12,438 bases of DNA from Zhenhengia stercoravium (GCA_018883975.1 JAHLFD010000079.1:1-12438); one strand, 5' to 3'. Numbered from the stretch's first letter, positions 1 through 5,717 are shown. Notes: a model not told the origin generated them from the sequence alone. Translations and numbers: made by a program.

Positions 1-49
1 GCATAGATGCTAATGTAATAAGATCTGCGCCAATATGTTCATAGCTAAT
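1..49 (-). CDS. Possible start of a downstream gene, cut by the left edge
   Basis: A perfect Shine-Dalgarno AGGAGG at 55-60 (minus strand) is followed five bases later by ATT at 49-47. The only frame that stays open to the window edge starts there and reads ISYEHIGADLITLASM. An upstream promoter and the operon terminator at 186-219 also suggest a new transcription unit. Against it, ATT is a very rare start codon and only 16 residues are visible, so no family can be named. The other two frames hit stops within a few codons. The call rests on the ribosome-binding site and the open frame alone. Confidence 0.25.
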   Translation of the reverse strand, partial: MSYEHIGADLITLASM

Positions 50-54
50 TGCAC

Positions 55-60
55 CCTCCT
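55..60 (-). promoter_or_regulatory. Strong Shine-Dalgarno sequence without a clear start codon
   Basis: AGGAGG reads on the minus strand. The nearest start candidates are ATT (49-47, 5 bases away), whose frame remains open, and ATG (42-40, 12 bases away), whose frame closes after 10 codons. The site is seen directly; which start it serves is not settled. Confidence 0.5.
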
Positions 61-90
61 ACTTTAATAAAGCCTTCTTAATTCTATTAT

Positions 91-104
91 TAAAACTAGT
101 TTTA
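91..104. promoter_or_regulatory. 14-bp perfect palindrome, possible operator
   Basis: TAAAACTAGTTTTA is a perfect inverted repeat centred on CTAG. It touches the last base of the extended -10 element at 104-112 and would cover the transcription start of the minus-strand promoter, a usual place for a repressor to bind. It is A/T-rich, so chance occurrence is possible. No regulator gene is visible to pair it with. Confidence 0.35.
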
Positions 105-112
105 TTATACCA
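104..112 (-). promoter_or_regulatory. Extended -10 promoter for the gene downstream of the operon
   Basis: The minus strand reads TGGTATAAT, a consensus sigma-70/sigma-A -10 hexamer (104-109) preceded by the TGn extension. No good -35 box is seen at 16-18 bases upstream, which an extended -10 can tolerate. It lies between the operon terminator and the Shine-Dalgarno at 55-60, with predicted start of transcription near position 97, leaving a short untranslated leader. Confidence 0.45.
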
Positions 113-185
113 ATATAACTTTCTAAATAATGGGTATTTTTTTATGTAAAAAGTTTATTATTTTGCACTCATTAGATAACTGCAT

Positions 186-219
186 AAAAATAAGGGGGCA
201 TTTTCATGCCCCCTTATTT
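186..219 (-). terminator. Rho-independent terminator of the pdu operon
   Basis: It lies directly after the pduT stop at 227. On the minus strand AAATAAGGGGGCAT pairs perfectly with ATGCCCCCTTATTT across a GAAA tetraloop, giving a 14-bp stem with a G/C-rich core, followed by further T residues. The A/T arms make it able to act in the opposite direction too. It marks the end of the operon. Confidence 0.93.
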
Positions 220-226
220 CCTCTCC

Positions 227-781
227 TTAAAGCATTTCCCATAATACCGGATCTGGACTTGGAATAACTGCACTATGTAAGAATAATCCTTCTTCTACAA
301 GAATAGATTCTGCTTTTTTCATAGAAGCCTCTACTGCGGCGATTTCTCCTGCAAAAATAGCATAAGATTTACCTGTCATACCTCTTGCAAGCCTTAACTC
401 AATAAGCCTTACAGGACTTGTTTTCACAATTTCATCTGCTACACCTACCATGGAAGCTACAGCATAACCTTCTAAAATACCTATAGCAGCTAGATTTTCT
501 TTATCACAGGTTCCATAAATAGCTGCGAATAAACTTTGATCTGGATTGCCTAATAGATAAGAATCTACAAGCACTTCATCAAAAGGTGCTACTCTGCCTA
601 CCTTGACTGCTGCTTCTACAGAAGATAGCTTACCTGTAAACATAACAATATATTTCCCTGGACATACAGTCTGCATCATCATCATCTGTATATCAGCTGC
701 CTTTAGCATACTGTCAGCCGCTTTCATACCGATGGCTACTGATCTATACTCCATAATCCCTAATGATTTATATTCATTCAC
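227..781 (-). CDS. pduT: PduT-like two-domain BMC shell protein with pore cysteine
   Basis: This 184-residue protein contains two tandem BMC domains (about residues 5-90 and 97-184), the architecture of trimeric shell proteins that tile as pseudohexamers. The sequence TVCPGKY places Cys40 at the first-domain pore, matching the Salmonella PduT cysteine (Cys38) that holds a [4Fe-4S] cluster on the trimer axis. The role inferred from the family is electron transfer through the shell, partnered with PduS encoded immediately upstream. The start is a GTG three bases after the pduS stop; the upstream AAGGAGG lies 11 bases away, rather far, and there are two consecutive stop codons (TAG TAA) between. 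The length matches Salmonella PduT (184 residues). It is the last gene of the operon, followed by a strong terminator. Assignment is confident; cluster occupancy is inferred. Confidence 0.93.
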   Translation of the reverse strand: MNEYKSLGIMEYRSVAIGMKAADSMLKAADIQMMMMQTVCPGKYIVMFTGKLSSVEAAVKVGRVAPFDEVLVDSYLLGNPDQSLFAAIYGTCDKENLAAIGILEGYAVASMVGVADEIVKTSPVRLIELRLARGMTGKSYAIFAGEIAAVEASMKKAESILVEEGLFLHSAVIPSPDPVLWEML

Positions 782-784
782 TTA

Positions 785-2128
785 CTATCTTCCCTCCTTA
801 TCATCTAAGCTTTCTATTATAATTTGATCTTCTTGAACACAAAGAACCTTACCTGTAACACTTGCATGGATATTGGCACTTATGCCTTCCTCATCCATTT
901 GCGCAATCAAACTACCTACTTCTACTTGATCTCCAGCCTGCACTAGTACCTTTGCCTTTTTACCTATATGCTGCCTGGTTGAAATCGTTACGATGGATGG
1001 TATAAGTATGGTTTCATCCCACTGGGCTTTATGATCATACTGACCAAGTCCTATTCTACTCGTCAATCTACTTGCTACTACTTTTGTCCCTATATCTTTC
1101 TTAGGTACAGGATTAAGATCCTTAACCCCTCTTTCACCATGAGCTAAAAGTTCCTTTTTAATAAGTGTCATAAACTTACTTGGCGAAAGTTCATGATGAC
1201 ATGCAAAATAAGAACATACATTACATCCACAACAGCCTAGTGCTGTTTCTATTCCCTCATAATGGGATGTAAGTCCATTAGCAATAGCATTCATCACCTT
1301 ATGAGGTTCTACTTTGTGACCTAATCTATTTCTTGGGCATAAATCTGTACACATACAGCACTGTGAACATGAAGACATAGCTCTTTTAACCGTACTCATA
1401 TCAGGACTACCTTTAAGTTTATGAAGTATATGATCTTGAGGTAATATAAGAATACCCTTTGTAGTTTTTGTAATAAGTGTATCTAAATCTCCAAACTGCC
1501 CCATCATAGGGCCACCTACTAGGATACTCTTATCTTCTAGATCTTCTATTCCTATAAGCTTAAGGAGTTCTCTTACCTTTATTCCAATAGGCGCTTTAAC
1601 TACCTTAGGATTTGGCACTGCACCTCCTACCGTCATATAGGTATGGGTCACAGGTTCACCATTCCTTAAGCATCTTCCTATATTAAGAAGTGTTTCTACA
1701 TTGATTTCTACCACTTTTTGGCTAGCTGGTAATTCACCTCGTGGAATGACTCTTCCTGTACATTCATAAATTAAAGTAACCTCATCACCAACAGGATAAA
1801 TATTATCCACTGCTTGAATATGTATTTCGGGATATCTTTGGGTATAATCCCTAAGTGCGCTAATCAGCTCGTTATACTTTTTCTTAATACCAATAATACC
1901 TTGTTTAATCTCACAAATTTCTAGCAGCTCATGTAAAGTATCAATAAGCTCTTTCCCAAAGTGTGTAAGAATCTGATAATCTGTATAAAGTAATGGTTCA
2001 CATTCCGCGCCATTAATAATCAAATAATCCATTTCTTTAGCTAGCTTAAACTGTGTAGGAAAACCAGCTCCTCCAGCTCCTACAATTCCTGCCTTTGCAA
2101 TCTGCTCTTTTAATACTTCATAGTTCAT
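785..2128 (-). CDS. pduS: PduS-like RnfC-type flavin and iron-sulfur protein
   Basis: This 447-residue protein has the layout of PduS, which in Salmonella acts as a cobalamin reductase supplying cob(I)alamin to the PduO adenosyltransferase. Visible parts are an N-terminal glycine-rich GAGGAGFP (residues 17-24) and INGAECEPL (38-46) of the RnfC/NuoF-like nucleotide and flavin domain, an SLBB-like middle, and two [4Fe-4S] sites: Cys254, 257, 260 and 264 followed by Pro, and a second set drawn from Cys299/300, 302, 305 and 310. Extra cysteines at 258 and 299 sit beside the ligands. The C-terminal part (about 380-440) looks like a barrel-sandwich hybrid. There is no membrane segment, so it is soluble or shell-associated. 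The ATG start follows AAAGGAGG by seven bases. The pduS-pduT pair is the conserved electron-transfer unit of Pdu compartments. Confidence 0.93.
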   Translation of the reverse strand: MNYEVLKEQIAKAGIVGAGGAGFPTQFKLAKEMDYLIINGAECEPLLYTDYQILTHFGKELIDTLHELLEICEIKQGIIGIKKKYNELISALRDYTQRYPEIHIQAVDNIYPVGDEVTLIYECTGRVIPRGELPASQKVVEINVETLLNIGRCLRNGEPVTHTYMTVGGAVPNPKVVKAPIGIKVRELLKLIGIEDLEDKSILVGGPMMGQFGDLDTLITKTTKGILILPQDHILHKLKGSPDMSTVKRAMSSCSQCCMCTDLCPRNRLGHKVEPHKVMNAIANGLTSHYEGIETALGCCGCNVCSYFACHHELSPSKFMTLIKKELLAHGERGVKDLNPVPKKDIGTKVVASRLTSRIGLGQYDHKAQWDETILIPSIVTISTRQHIGKKAKVLVQAGDQVEVGSLIAQMDEEGISANIHASVTGKVLCVQEDQIIIESLDDKEGR

Positions 2129-2141
2129 ATACCCACCTCCT

Positions 2142-2420
2142 TTATAACCTATCTAATATAAAATTACTACCTTCATCTACAATACCTACAATAGCTGCAT
2201 CTACCGGGGCGCGGTCATGACTTGTTGCATACCTTGCACTACTGCCTGTTACAACAAGTACAGTCTCTCCTACTCCTGCACCCACCACATCTATGGCTAC
2301 AATTGTATTTTTTCCCTCTGCTGTCTTCTGTAGGGATTCTACAATTAAAAATTTATTTCCTACTAGTGCTTCATGCTTTCTTGTAGAAACGATACTCCCT
2401 ACTACCTTACCAATAATCAT
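2142..2420 (-). CDS. pduN: EutN/CcmL-family pentameric vertex protein PduN
   Basis: This 92-residue protein is a bacterial microcompartment vertex protein, which forms pentamers that cap the corners of the shell. The family hallmarks are the start MIIGKVVGSIVST, the central DVVGAGVGETVLVVTGSSAR and the DAAIVGIVD segment near the C-terminus. Length is typical (90-100 residues). The ATG is preceded by AAGGGGTGA at six bases. It lies 20 bases after pduL and 13 before pduS. It is the only pentamer gene in the window, so it probably provides all the closure of this shell, although other copies could lie beyond the right edge. Confidence 0.96.
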   Translation of the reverse strand: MIIGKVVGSIVSTRKHEALVGNKFLIVESLQKTAEGKNTIVAIDVVGAGVGETVLVVTGSSARYATSHDRAPVDAAIVGIVDEGSNFILDRL

Positions 2421-2440
2421 TCTCGCTCACCCCTTTATAT

Positions 2441-3034
2441 TTAGCTCATAATATATGCTGCGCTTTTACAAGTTACACCTAAAGCATTGGCTTCATCTGT
2501 ATCAATATGCATTTCTAGTGTGAAACTAGGGTCTACTCTAATCTGTACATGATTTAAGATCCCCTCACGCTCTTCACCAATACGTACACTAATCACCTGA
2601 TTATTATAAAGACCAAAGGCTTTGGCATCTTCTGCATTCATATGAATATGACGTTTTGCTATAATACACCCTTCACTTAGATGAACAGCCCCCTTTTGCC
2701 CTACAAGAGTAATAGGTGCAGACCCCTTAATATTACCTGATTCACGAATAGGTGGTGCAATACCTAATTTGACTGCATCTGTCTTTGCAAGTTCCACCTG
2801 AGTCTCTTTTCTAATAGGCCCTAACACACGTACATTCTCAATTACTCTTAGATTGGTTCCTACAAGTGTTACCCTCTCCTCAGCTGCATATTGCCCGCCC
2901 ATCAGTTCTTTTTTGGGATGAAGCGTAGCGCCTTCTCCAAATAAAATTTCTAGATGTTCCTTTGATAAATGCAGATGTCTTGCAGAGACTCCAATCGGTA
3001 CTGTAATGATTTGTTCTATATTACAATGCTCCAC
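2441..3034 (-). CDS. pduL: PduL phosphate propanoyltransferase (phosphotransacylase)
   Basis: PduL converts acyl-CoA and phosphate to acyl-phosphate and CoA, so CoA made available to PduP is recycled inside the compartment. The metal-binding motifs are visible: His20 and His22 in SARHLHLS, His129 and His131 in KRHIHM, and His176 in EMHIDTDE; Arg74 lies in LGPIRKETQVE, the expected phosphate/CoA region. The start chosen is GTG at 3034, seven bases after AAGGAGG, giving 197 residues. A frame extending to 3112 has no such site and would translate through a terminator-like hairpin. The Salmonella protein (210 residues) begins with an amphipathic encapsulation helix. Here only about 12 residues precede the conserved VPIGVSARH, and they do not form the same motif, so targeting may differ. 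Identity is confident. Confidence 0.95.
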   Translation of the reverse strand: MEHCNIEQIITVPIGVSARHLHLSKEHLEILFGEGATLHPKKELMGGQYAAEERVTLVGTNLRVIENVRVLGPIRKETQVELAKTDAVKLGIAPPIRESGNIKGSAPITLVGQKGAVHLSEGCIIAKRHIHMNAEDAKAFGLYNNQVISVRIGEEREGILNHVQIRVDPSFTLEMHIDTDEANALGVTCKSAAYIMS

Positions 3035-3080
3035 CTTGCTACCTCCTTGAAATTTGCAGTTTTCTAATTGTTTATGAAGT

Positions 3081-3110
3081 AAAAGGCAGGAGAAATGATT
3101 TCTGCCTGCC
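3081..3110 (-). terminator. Terminator-like hairpin inside the operon, before pduL
   Basis: In the 106-base gap between the fourth shell gene and pduL, the minus strand reads GGCAGG, a bulged C, AGAAA, a TCA loop, TTTCT, CCTGCC, then TTTTACTT. That is an 11-bp stem with one bulge followed by a short T run. It resembles an intrinsic terminator with a modest U tract. It could stop a fraction of transcripts, or act as a 3' stabiliser after RNA processing. Either would make shell proteins more abundant than PduL, N, S and T. The structure is seen; the effect is inferred. Confidence 0.65.
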
Positions 3111-3140
3111 ACTTCTAGGAATTGGTTTGTACTTTATAAA

Positions 3141-3563
3141 TTAAAATTTAGGAAGAATTTTTTCGATGTCTTCATGTGGTCTTGGAATAACATGTGTTGC
3201 AACAACTTCACCAAGTCTACCGGCTACTGCTGCGCCTGCTTCTACTGCAGCTTTAACTGCACCTACATCTCCTCTTACCATAACTGTTACAAGACCTGAA
3301 CCAATTTTTTCTGTTCCTACTAATGTTACATCTGCTGCTTTAAGCATAGCATCTGCTGCCTCTGTAATTGCTACTAAACCTCTTGTTTCAATCATTCCTA
3401 ATGCTTGACTACCCATAATCTTTTTCTCCTCTCTCACTTTAGCCACTTTTGGCTTAGTTTCTTCTACTGCTTTAACTGTTTCTAAACTATCACTAGTATC
3501 CTCTGTTACCTGAATACTTTTCTTTTTAGTTTTTGGTGATTTTTCTTCTGCCACTTTCTTCAC
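3141..3563 (-). CDS. PduA/PduJ-like BMC-H shell protein with charged N-terminal extension
   Basis: The C-terminal 91 residues (50-140) form a canonical PduA/PduJ-type hexameric shell domain with the pore motif KIGSG (Lys86 to Gly90; pore Ser89) and the ending HVIPRPHEDIEKILPKF. Ahead of it lie 49 residues rich in charge (13 Lys, 1 Arg, 8 Glu, 2 Asp) with no hydrophobic core, probably disordered. In BMC-H hexamers of this type the N-terminus lies on the concave face, so the tails would project from one side of the tile. The full-length start is GTG at 3563, directly abutting the preceding stop, with a weak ribosome-binding site; GTG at 3554 with AGGTG upstream is an alternative. A good AGGAG lies nine bases before ATG at 3416, which would yield only the canonical 91-residue domain. 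Both forms may be made. The identity as a shell protein is certain, the start is not. Confidence 0.85.
   Translation of the reverse strand: MKKVAEEKSPKTKKKSIQVTEDTSDSLETVKAVEETKPKVAKVREEKKIMGSQALGMIETRGLVAITEAADAMLKAADVTLVGTEKIGSGLVTVMVRGDVGAVKAAVEAGAAVAGRLGEVVATHVIPRPHEDIEKILPKF
3426..3430 (-). promoter_or_regulatory. Internal ribosome-binding site for a short shell-protein form
   Basis: AGGAG, within the wider run GAGAGAGGAG, lies nine bases upstream of ATG (3416-3414), codon 50 of the extended shell protein. Initiation here would give a 91-residue protein starting exactly where PduA-type proteins normally start. The same bases also encode Arg-Glu-Glu-Lys in a charged tail, so a coincidental match is possible. 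The arrangement recalls Salmonella PduB and its shorter form PduB', made from an internal start. Confidence 0.55.
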
Positions 3564-3854
3564 CTACACTCTCAGTTTTCTTGCACTATGTAAAAGTACT
3601 TTCTGTACTTCTTCATGAGGATTATTAATGATTGCAACTGCTGCTACTTTACCCACTTTCTCGGTTGCTACTTTACCATACTCAATAGCTTCCTTTACAT
3701 CCGCAACACTTCCTTGCACTACAATGCTTACAAGTCTTCCTCCTAGTGCTTTTTCTGTTGTTACTAATGTTACATCAGACGCCTTCGCCATAGCATCTAA
3801 TGCAACTATGGATGCCACATTGGATGCCACTTCTAAAATGCCGATTGCTTTCAT
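3564..3854 (-). CDS. Divergent BMC-H shell protein with altered pore loop
   Basis: This 96-residue single BMC-domain protein (AIGILEVASNVASIVALDAM onward) would form hexameric shell tiles. The usual ETRGL signature after strand 1 is replaced by EVASNVAS. At the pore, where the neighbouring shell proteins have KIGSG, it reads KALGGR (Lys35 to Arg40): one residue longer, without the serine, and with an arginine close to the channel. The end HSARKLRV is basic and differs from the IPRPH..ILP ending of the PduA type. These changes imply a hexamer with different transport or edge contacts. The ATG start has only a weak ribosome-binding site (AGAGAG), so output may depend on its neighbours. The stop abuts the next gene's GTG. 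It cannot be matched to a particular Salmonella Pdu shell protein. Confidence 0.92.
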   Translation of the reverse strand: MKAIGILEVASNVASIVALDAMAKASDVTLVTTEKALGGRLVSIVVQGSVADVKEAIEYGKVATEKVGKVAAVAIINNPHEEVQKVLLHSARKLRV

Positions 3855-3875
3855 CCTATCACTCTCTTTTATGCC

Positions 3876-4154
3876 TTATTTTTGTATTGGTAAAATACTT
3901 GCAATATCCCCATGTGGTCTTGGAATAACATGTACTGCCACTAATTCTCCAAGTCTACCTGCTGCGTCTGCGCCTACTTCTGTTGCAGCTTTTACAGCAC
4001 CTACATCACCTTGTACCATAACTGTAATAAGACCTGAGCCGATTTTTTCTGTTCCGATTAATGTTACATCTGCTGCTTTCACCATTGCATCTGCTGCCTC
4101 GATTGCTGCTACTAAACCTCTTGTTTCTACCATTCCTAATGCTTCTTGTTTCAT
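3876..4154 (-). CDS. Canonical PduA/PduJ-like BMC-H shell protein
   Basis: This 92-residue protein is a standard hexameric shell protein. It has ALGMVETRGLVAAIEAADAM at the start, the pore motif KIGSG at residues 37-41 (Ser40 lines the PduA pore in Salmonella and favours propanediol passage), QGDVGAVKAA, and the ending HVIPRPHGDIASILP. It is probably the main facet protein that lets the diol enter while slowing aldehyde escape, as known for PduA. PduA and PduJ cannot be told apart by sequence alone, so no symbol is given. The ATG follows AGGAGG by eight bases, a good site. It is very similar to the C-terminal domain of the gene at 3141-3563, which suggests duplication. Confidence 0.96.
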   Translation of the reverse strand: MKQEALGMVETRGLVAAIEAADAMVKAADVTLIGTEKIGSGLITVMVQGDVGAVKAATEVGADAAGRLGELVAVHVIPRPHGDIASILPIQK

Positions 4155-4203
4155 AATAAATTCCTCCTATATTCTTTTTATTTTATTTAGTGTAGTTACT
4201 TCT

Positions 4204-4509
4204 TTATAAACAATTGATTGCAAGCATCTCTTCTAAGCCTTCATCTGGGCTTGCAATAACACGTGCTACTACATAGCCTGCAAGTTCTTCACTTGCTCGT
4301 TTGGCTGCATCAATACCTGCCGTGACATCTGCTACATTTCCTCTTAGCTTCACCATAATAAGTAGTGGCACTTCTAAGCTCTCTGCATTAGCAGGTTTAT
4401 TTTTATCAATGTACTCTACTGTTACATCTGCTGCTTTACAGGCTGCATCAATAGCATAGAGCGCCGTGGCTAAACCATAAATCTCAATTAATCCTACTGC
4501 CTTTCCCAT
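4204..4509 (-). CDS. BMC-H shell protein with an insertion in the pore loop
   Basis: This 101-residue single BMC-domain protein starts AVGLIEIYGLATALYAIDAA and ends VVARVIASPDEGLEEML. Relative to its PduA-like neighbour, the stretch between strands 2 and 3 is about ten residues longer: DKNKPANAESLEVP (residues 35-48) occupies the place of the short KIGSG pore loop. The following strand LLIMVKLRGNVADV is normal. The insertion would lie at or near the central pore and could narrow, gate or shield it. The ATG follows AGGAGG by four bases and lies eight bases after the alcohol dehydrogenase gene. It is the first of four shell genes in a row. BMC membership is certain; the specific type and function are not known to me. 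Confidence 0.93.
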   Translation of the reverse strand: MGKAVGLIEIYGLATALYAIDAACKAADVTVEYIDKNKPANAESLEVPLLIMVKLRGNVADVTAGIDAAKRASEELAGYVVARVIASPDEGLEEMLAINCL

Positions 4510-4517
4510 ATAGCCTC

Positions 4518-5717
4518 CTACCTATTGACATAAGCTACTTTAATACCTTGTAACTTCATATTTACTTCCATTGCTTCATTAAGCTCATCTAAACTAAATT
4601 TGTGTGTAATCAGTTTTTCTACTGGAAGACCAATACCTTTTGCTCTTCTTAAGAAGTCGAGTGTCGTCACATAGTCTTTAAATGTATAAGTCCATGAACC
4701 TACTACTGTAATTTCTTTTTGGCAGAAGTCCCAATGAGGATTAATTGTAGCATTTCCATTATCTACAAAGAATCCAACTTCACAAAGGCCACCACCTCTT
4801 CGGATGAATTTATAAATATTTCCTGCTGCACTTGGTACACCTGTGCATTGGAAAGCAAAATCTACACCACCATTTGTTACTTCGTGTACTGCGTCACACA
4901 TGGTTTCAAAATCCTTATAGTTTTTGAAATTAAAAATATAGTCTGCTCCTAAGTCCTTAGCATAACTAAGTCTTTGGTCATCACCATCTATTGCAATAAT
5001 GTTTTGAATTCCCATTGTTCTTAATACAGTAAGTACTAAAAGCCCAATTGGTCCACATCCTTGAATAAGTACTTTACTATCAAAACGAAGCAGTTGTGTT
5101 GTTTTTGCTCTTTCTACTGCATGAACTGCAACAGCAGCTGGCTCAATAAGAATACGTTCATCGAGTCCCATATCACTTACATTAAAGATAGAAGAATTTT
5201 TACGAAGAATAATATAATCGCCAAACCATCCATTGAAACGGTATTCATCATCTGGAAGAAGACCATATACTTCTGCTTTGCTACTTAAGTTAGCGCGTTC
5301 TGGTTTAAGTGTTGTAAACTCATCACTACCTGTAAGTGTTACAGAAGTTACAACTTTATCTCCTACACGAAGTGGCTTGCCAACCATATCTTTTGTAACA
5401 TTTTTACCGATTTTAACAATTTCCCCTGTTCCTTCATGACCAAGCACAACTGGAATAAGTCCAAATGGATCGTTTTTGTATTCGTGAACATCTGTTCCGC
5501 ATACACCGCATCCTTCAATCTTAACAAGCACTTCATCATCTGTAATTTCTGGAATATCATAAGTTTTTACTTCAATTTTTTGTTTTTCTACTAAGTAAGC
5601 TACTCTACCTGATTTTCCATGACTCACTGAAGAAGCTACTTGAACTTCATTGTTTTGTAAACTTGCCATAACTTGTTTAACAATTTCTTCAATATTATTG
5701 ATCGTATACTTTTCCAT
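4518..5717 (-). CDS. Zinc-type alcohol dehydrogenase with encapsulation-like N-terminus
   Basis: This 399-residue medium-chain dehydrogenase (COG1063, threonine/sorbitol dehydrogenase-like) probably reduces the aldehyde to alcohol and regenerates NAD+ for PduP, the job of iron-type PduQ in Salmonella. Catalytic-zinc ligands are visible: Cys73 (CGTD), His94-Glu95 (GHE) and Glu192 (IEPAAVAVHA). The Rossmann motif is GCGPIG (220-225), and Asp244 in IAIDGD suggests NAD(H). The structural-zinc cysteine cluster expected after the GHE motif is absent; residues 120-165 are a cysteine-free insertion. Residues 1-22 form an amphipathic helix (IEEIVKQVMASL) like those of PduD and PduP here, joined by a flexible linker (23-37), implying packaging in the shell lumen. 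The second of two ATGs (5717) best fits the GGGGGAG site. The physiological direction and substrate are inferred from context. Confidence 0.9.
   Translation of the reverse strand: MEKYTINNIEEIVKQVMASLQNNEVQVASSVSHGKSGRVAYLVEKQKIEVKTYDIPEITDDEVLVKIEGCGVCGTDVHEYKNDPFGLIPVVLGHEGTGEIVKIGKNVTKDMVGKPLRVGDKVVTSVTLTGSDEFTTLKPERANLSSKAEVYGLLPDDEYRFNGWFGDYIILRKNSSIFNVSDMGLDERILIEPAAVAVHAVERAKTTQLLRFDSKVLIQGCGPIGLLVLTVLRTMGIQNIIAIDGDDQRLSYAKDLGADYIFNFKNYKDFETMCDAVHEVTNGGVDFAFQCTGVPSAAGNIYKFIRRGGGLCEVGFFVDNGNATINPHWDFCQKEITVVGSWTYTFKDYVTTLDFLRRAKGIGLPVEKLITHKFSLDELNEAMEVNMKLQGIKVAYVNR

Noticed and set aside
10..42. Ten-codon leader peptide MNILAQILLH on the minus strand
   Set aside because: It has a ribosome-binding site 12 bases away, which is too far, and no attenuator-like run of one amino acid or downstream hairpin can be seen in the window.
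785..2128. pduS as a true RnfC subunit of a membrane Rnf complex
   Set aside because: No other rnf genes are nearby, and the neighbours pduN and pduT and the length fit PduS.
3035..3112. pduL starting at 3112
   Set aside because: The extra 26 residues have no family counterpart, lie over a terminator-like hairpin and lack a ribosome-binding site, whereas AAGGAGG precedes GTG 3034 at seven bases.
3628..4209. 193-codon open frame on the plus strand across the shell genes
   Set aside because: It is antisense to two well-supported BMC genes. The Thr/Ser/Ala-rich product is what alanine- and valine-rich shell genes give when read backwards, and there is no ribosome-binding site.
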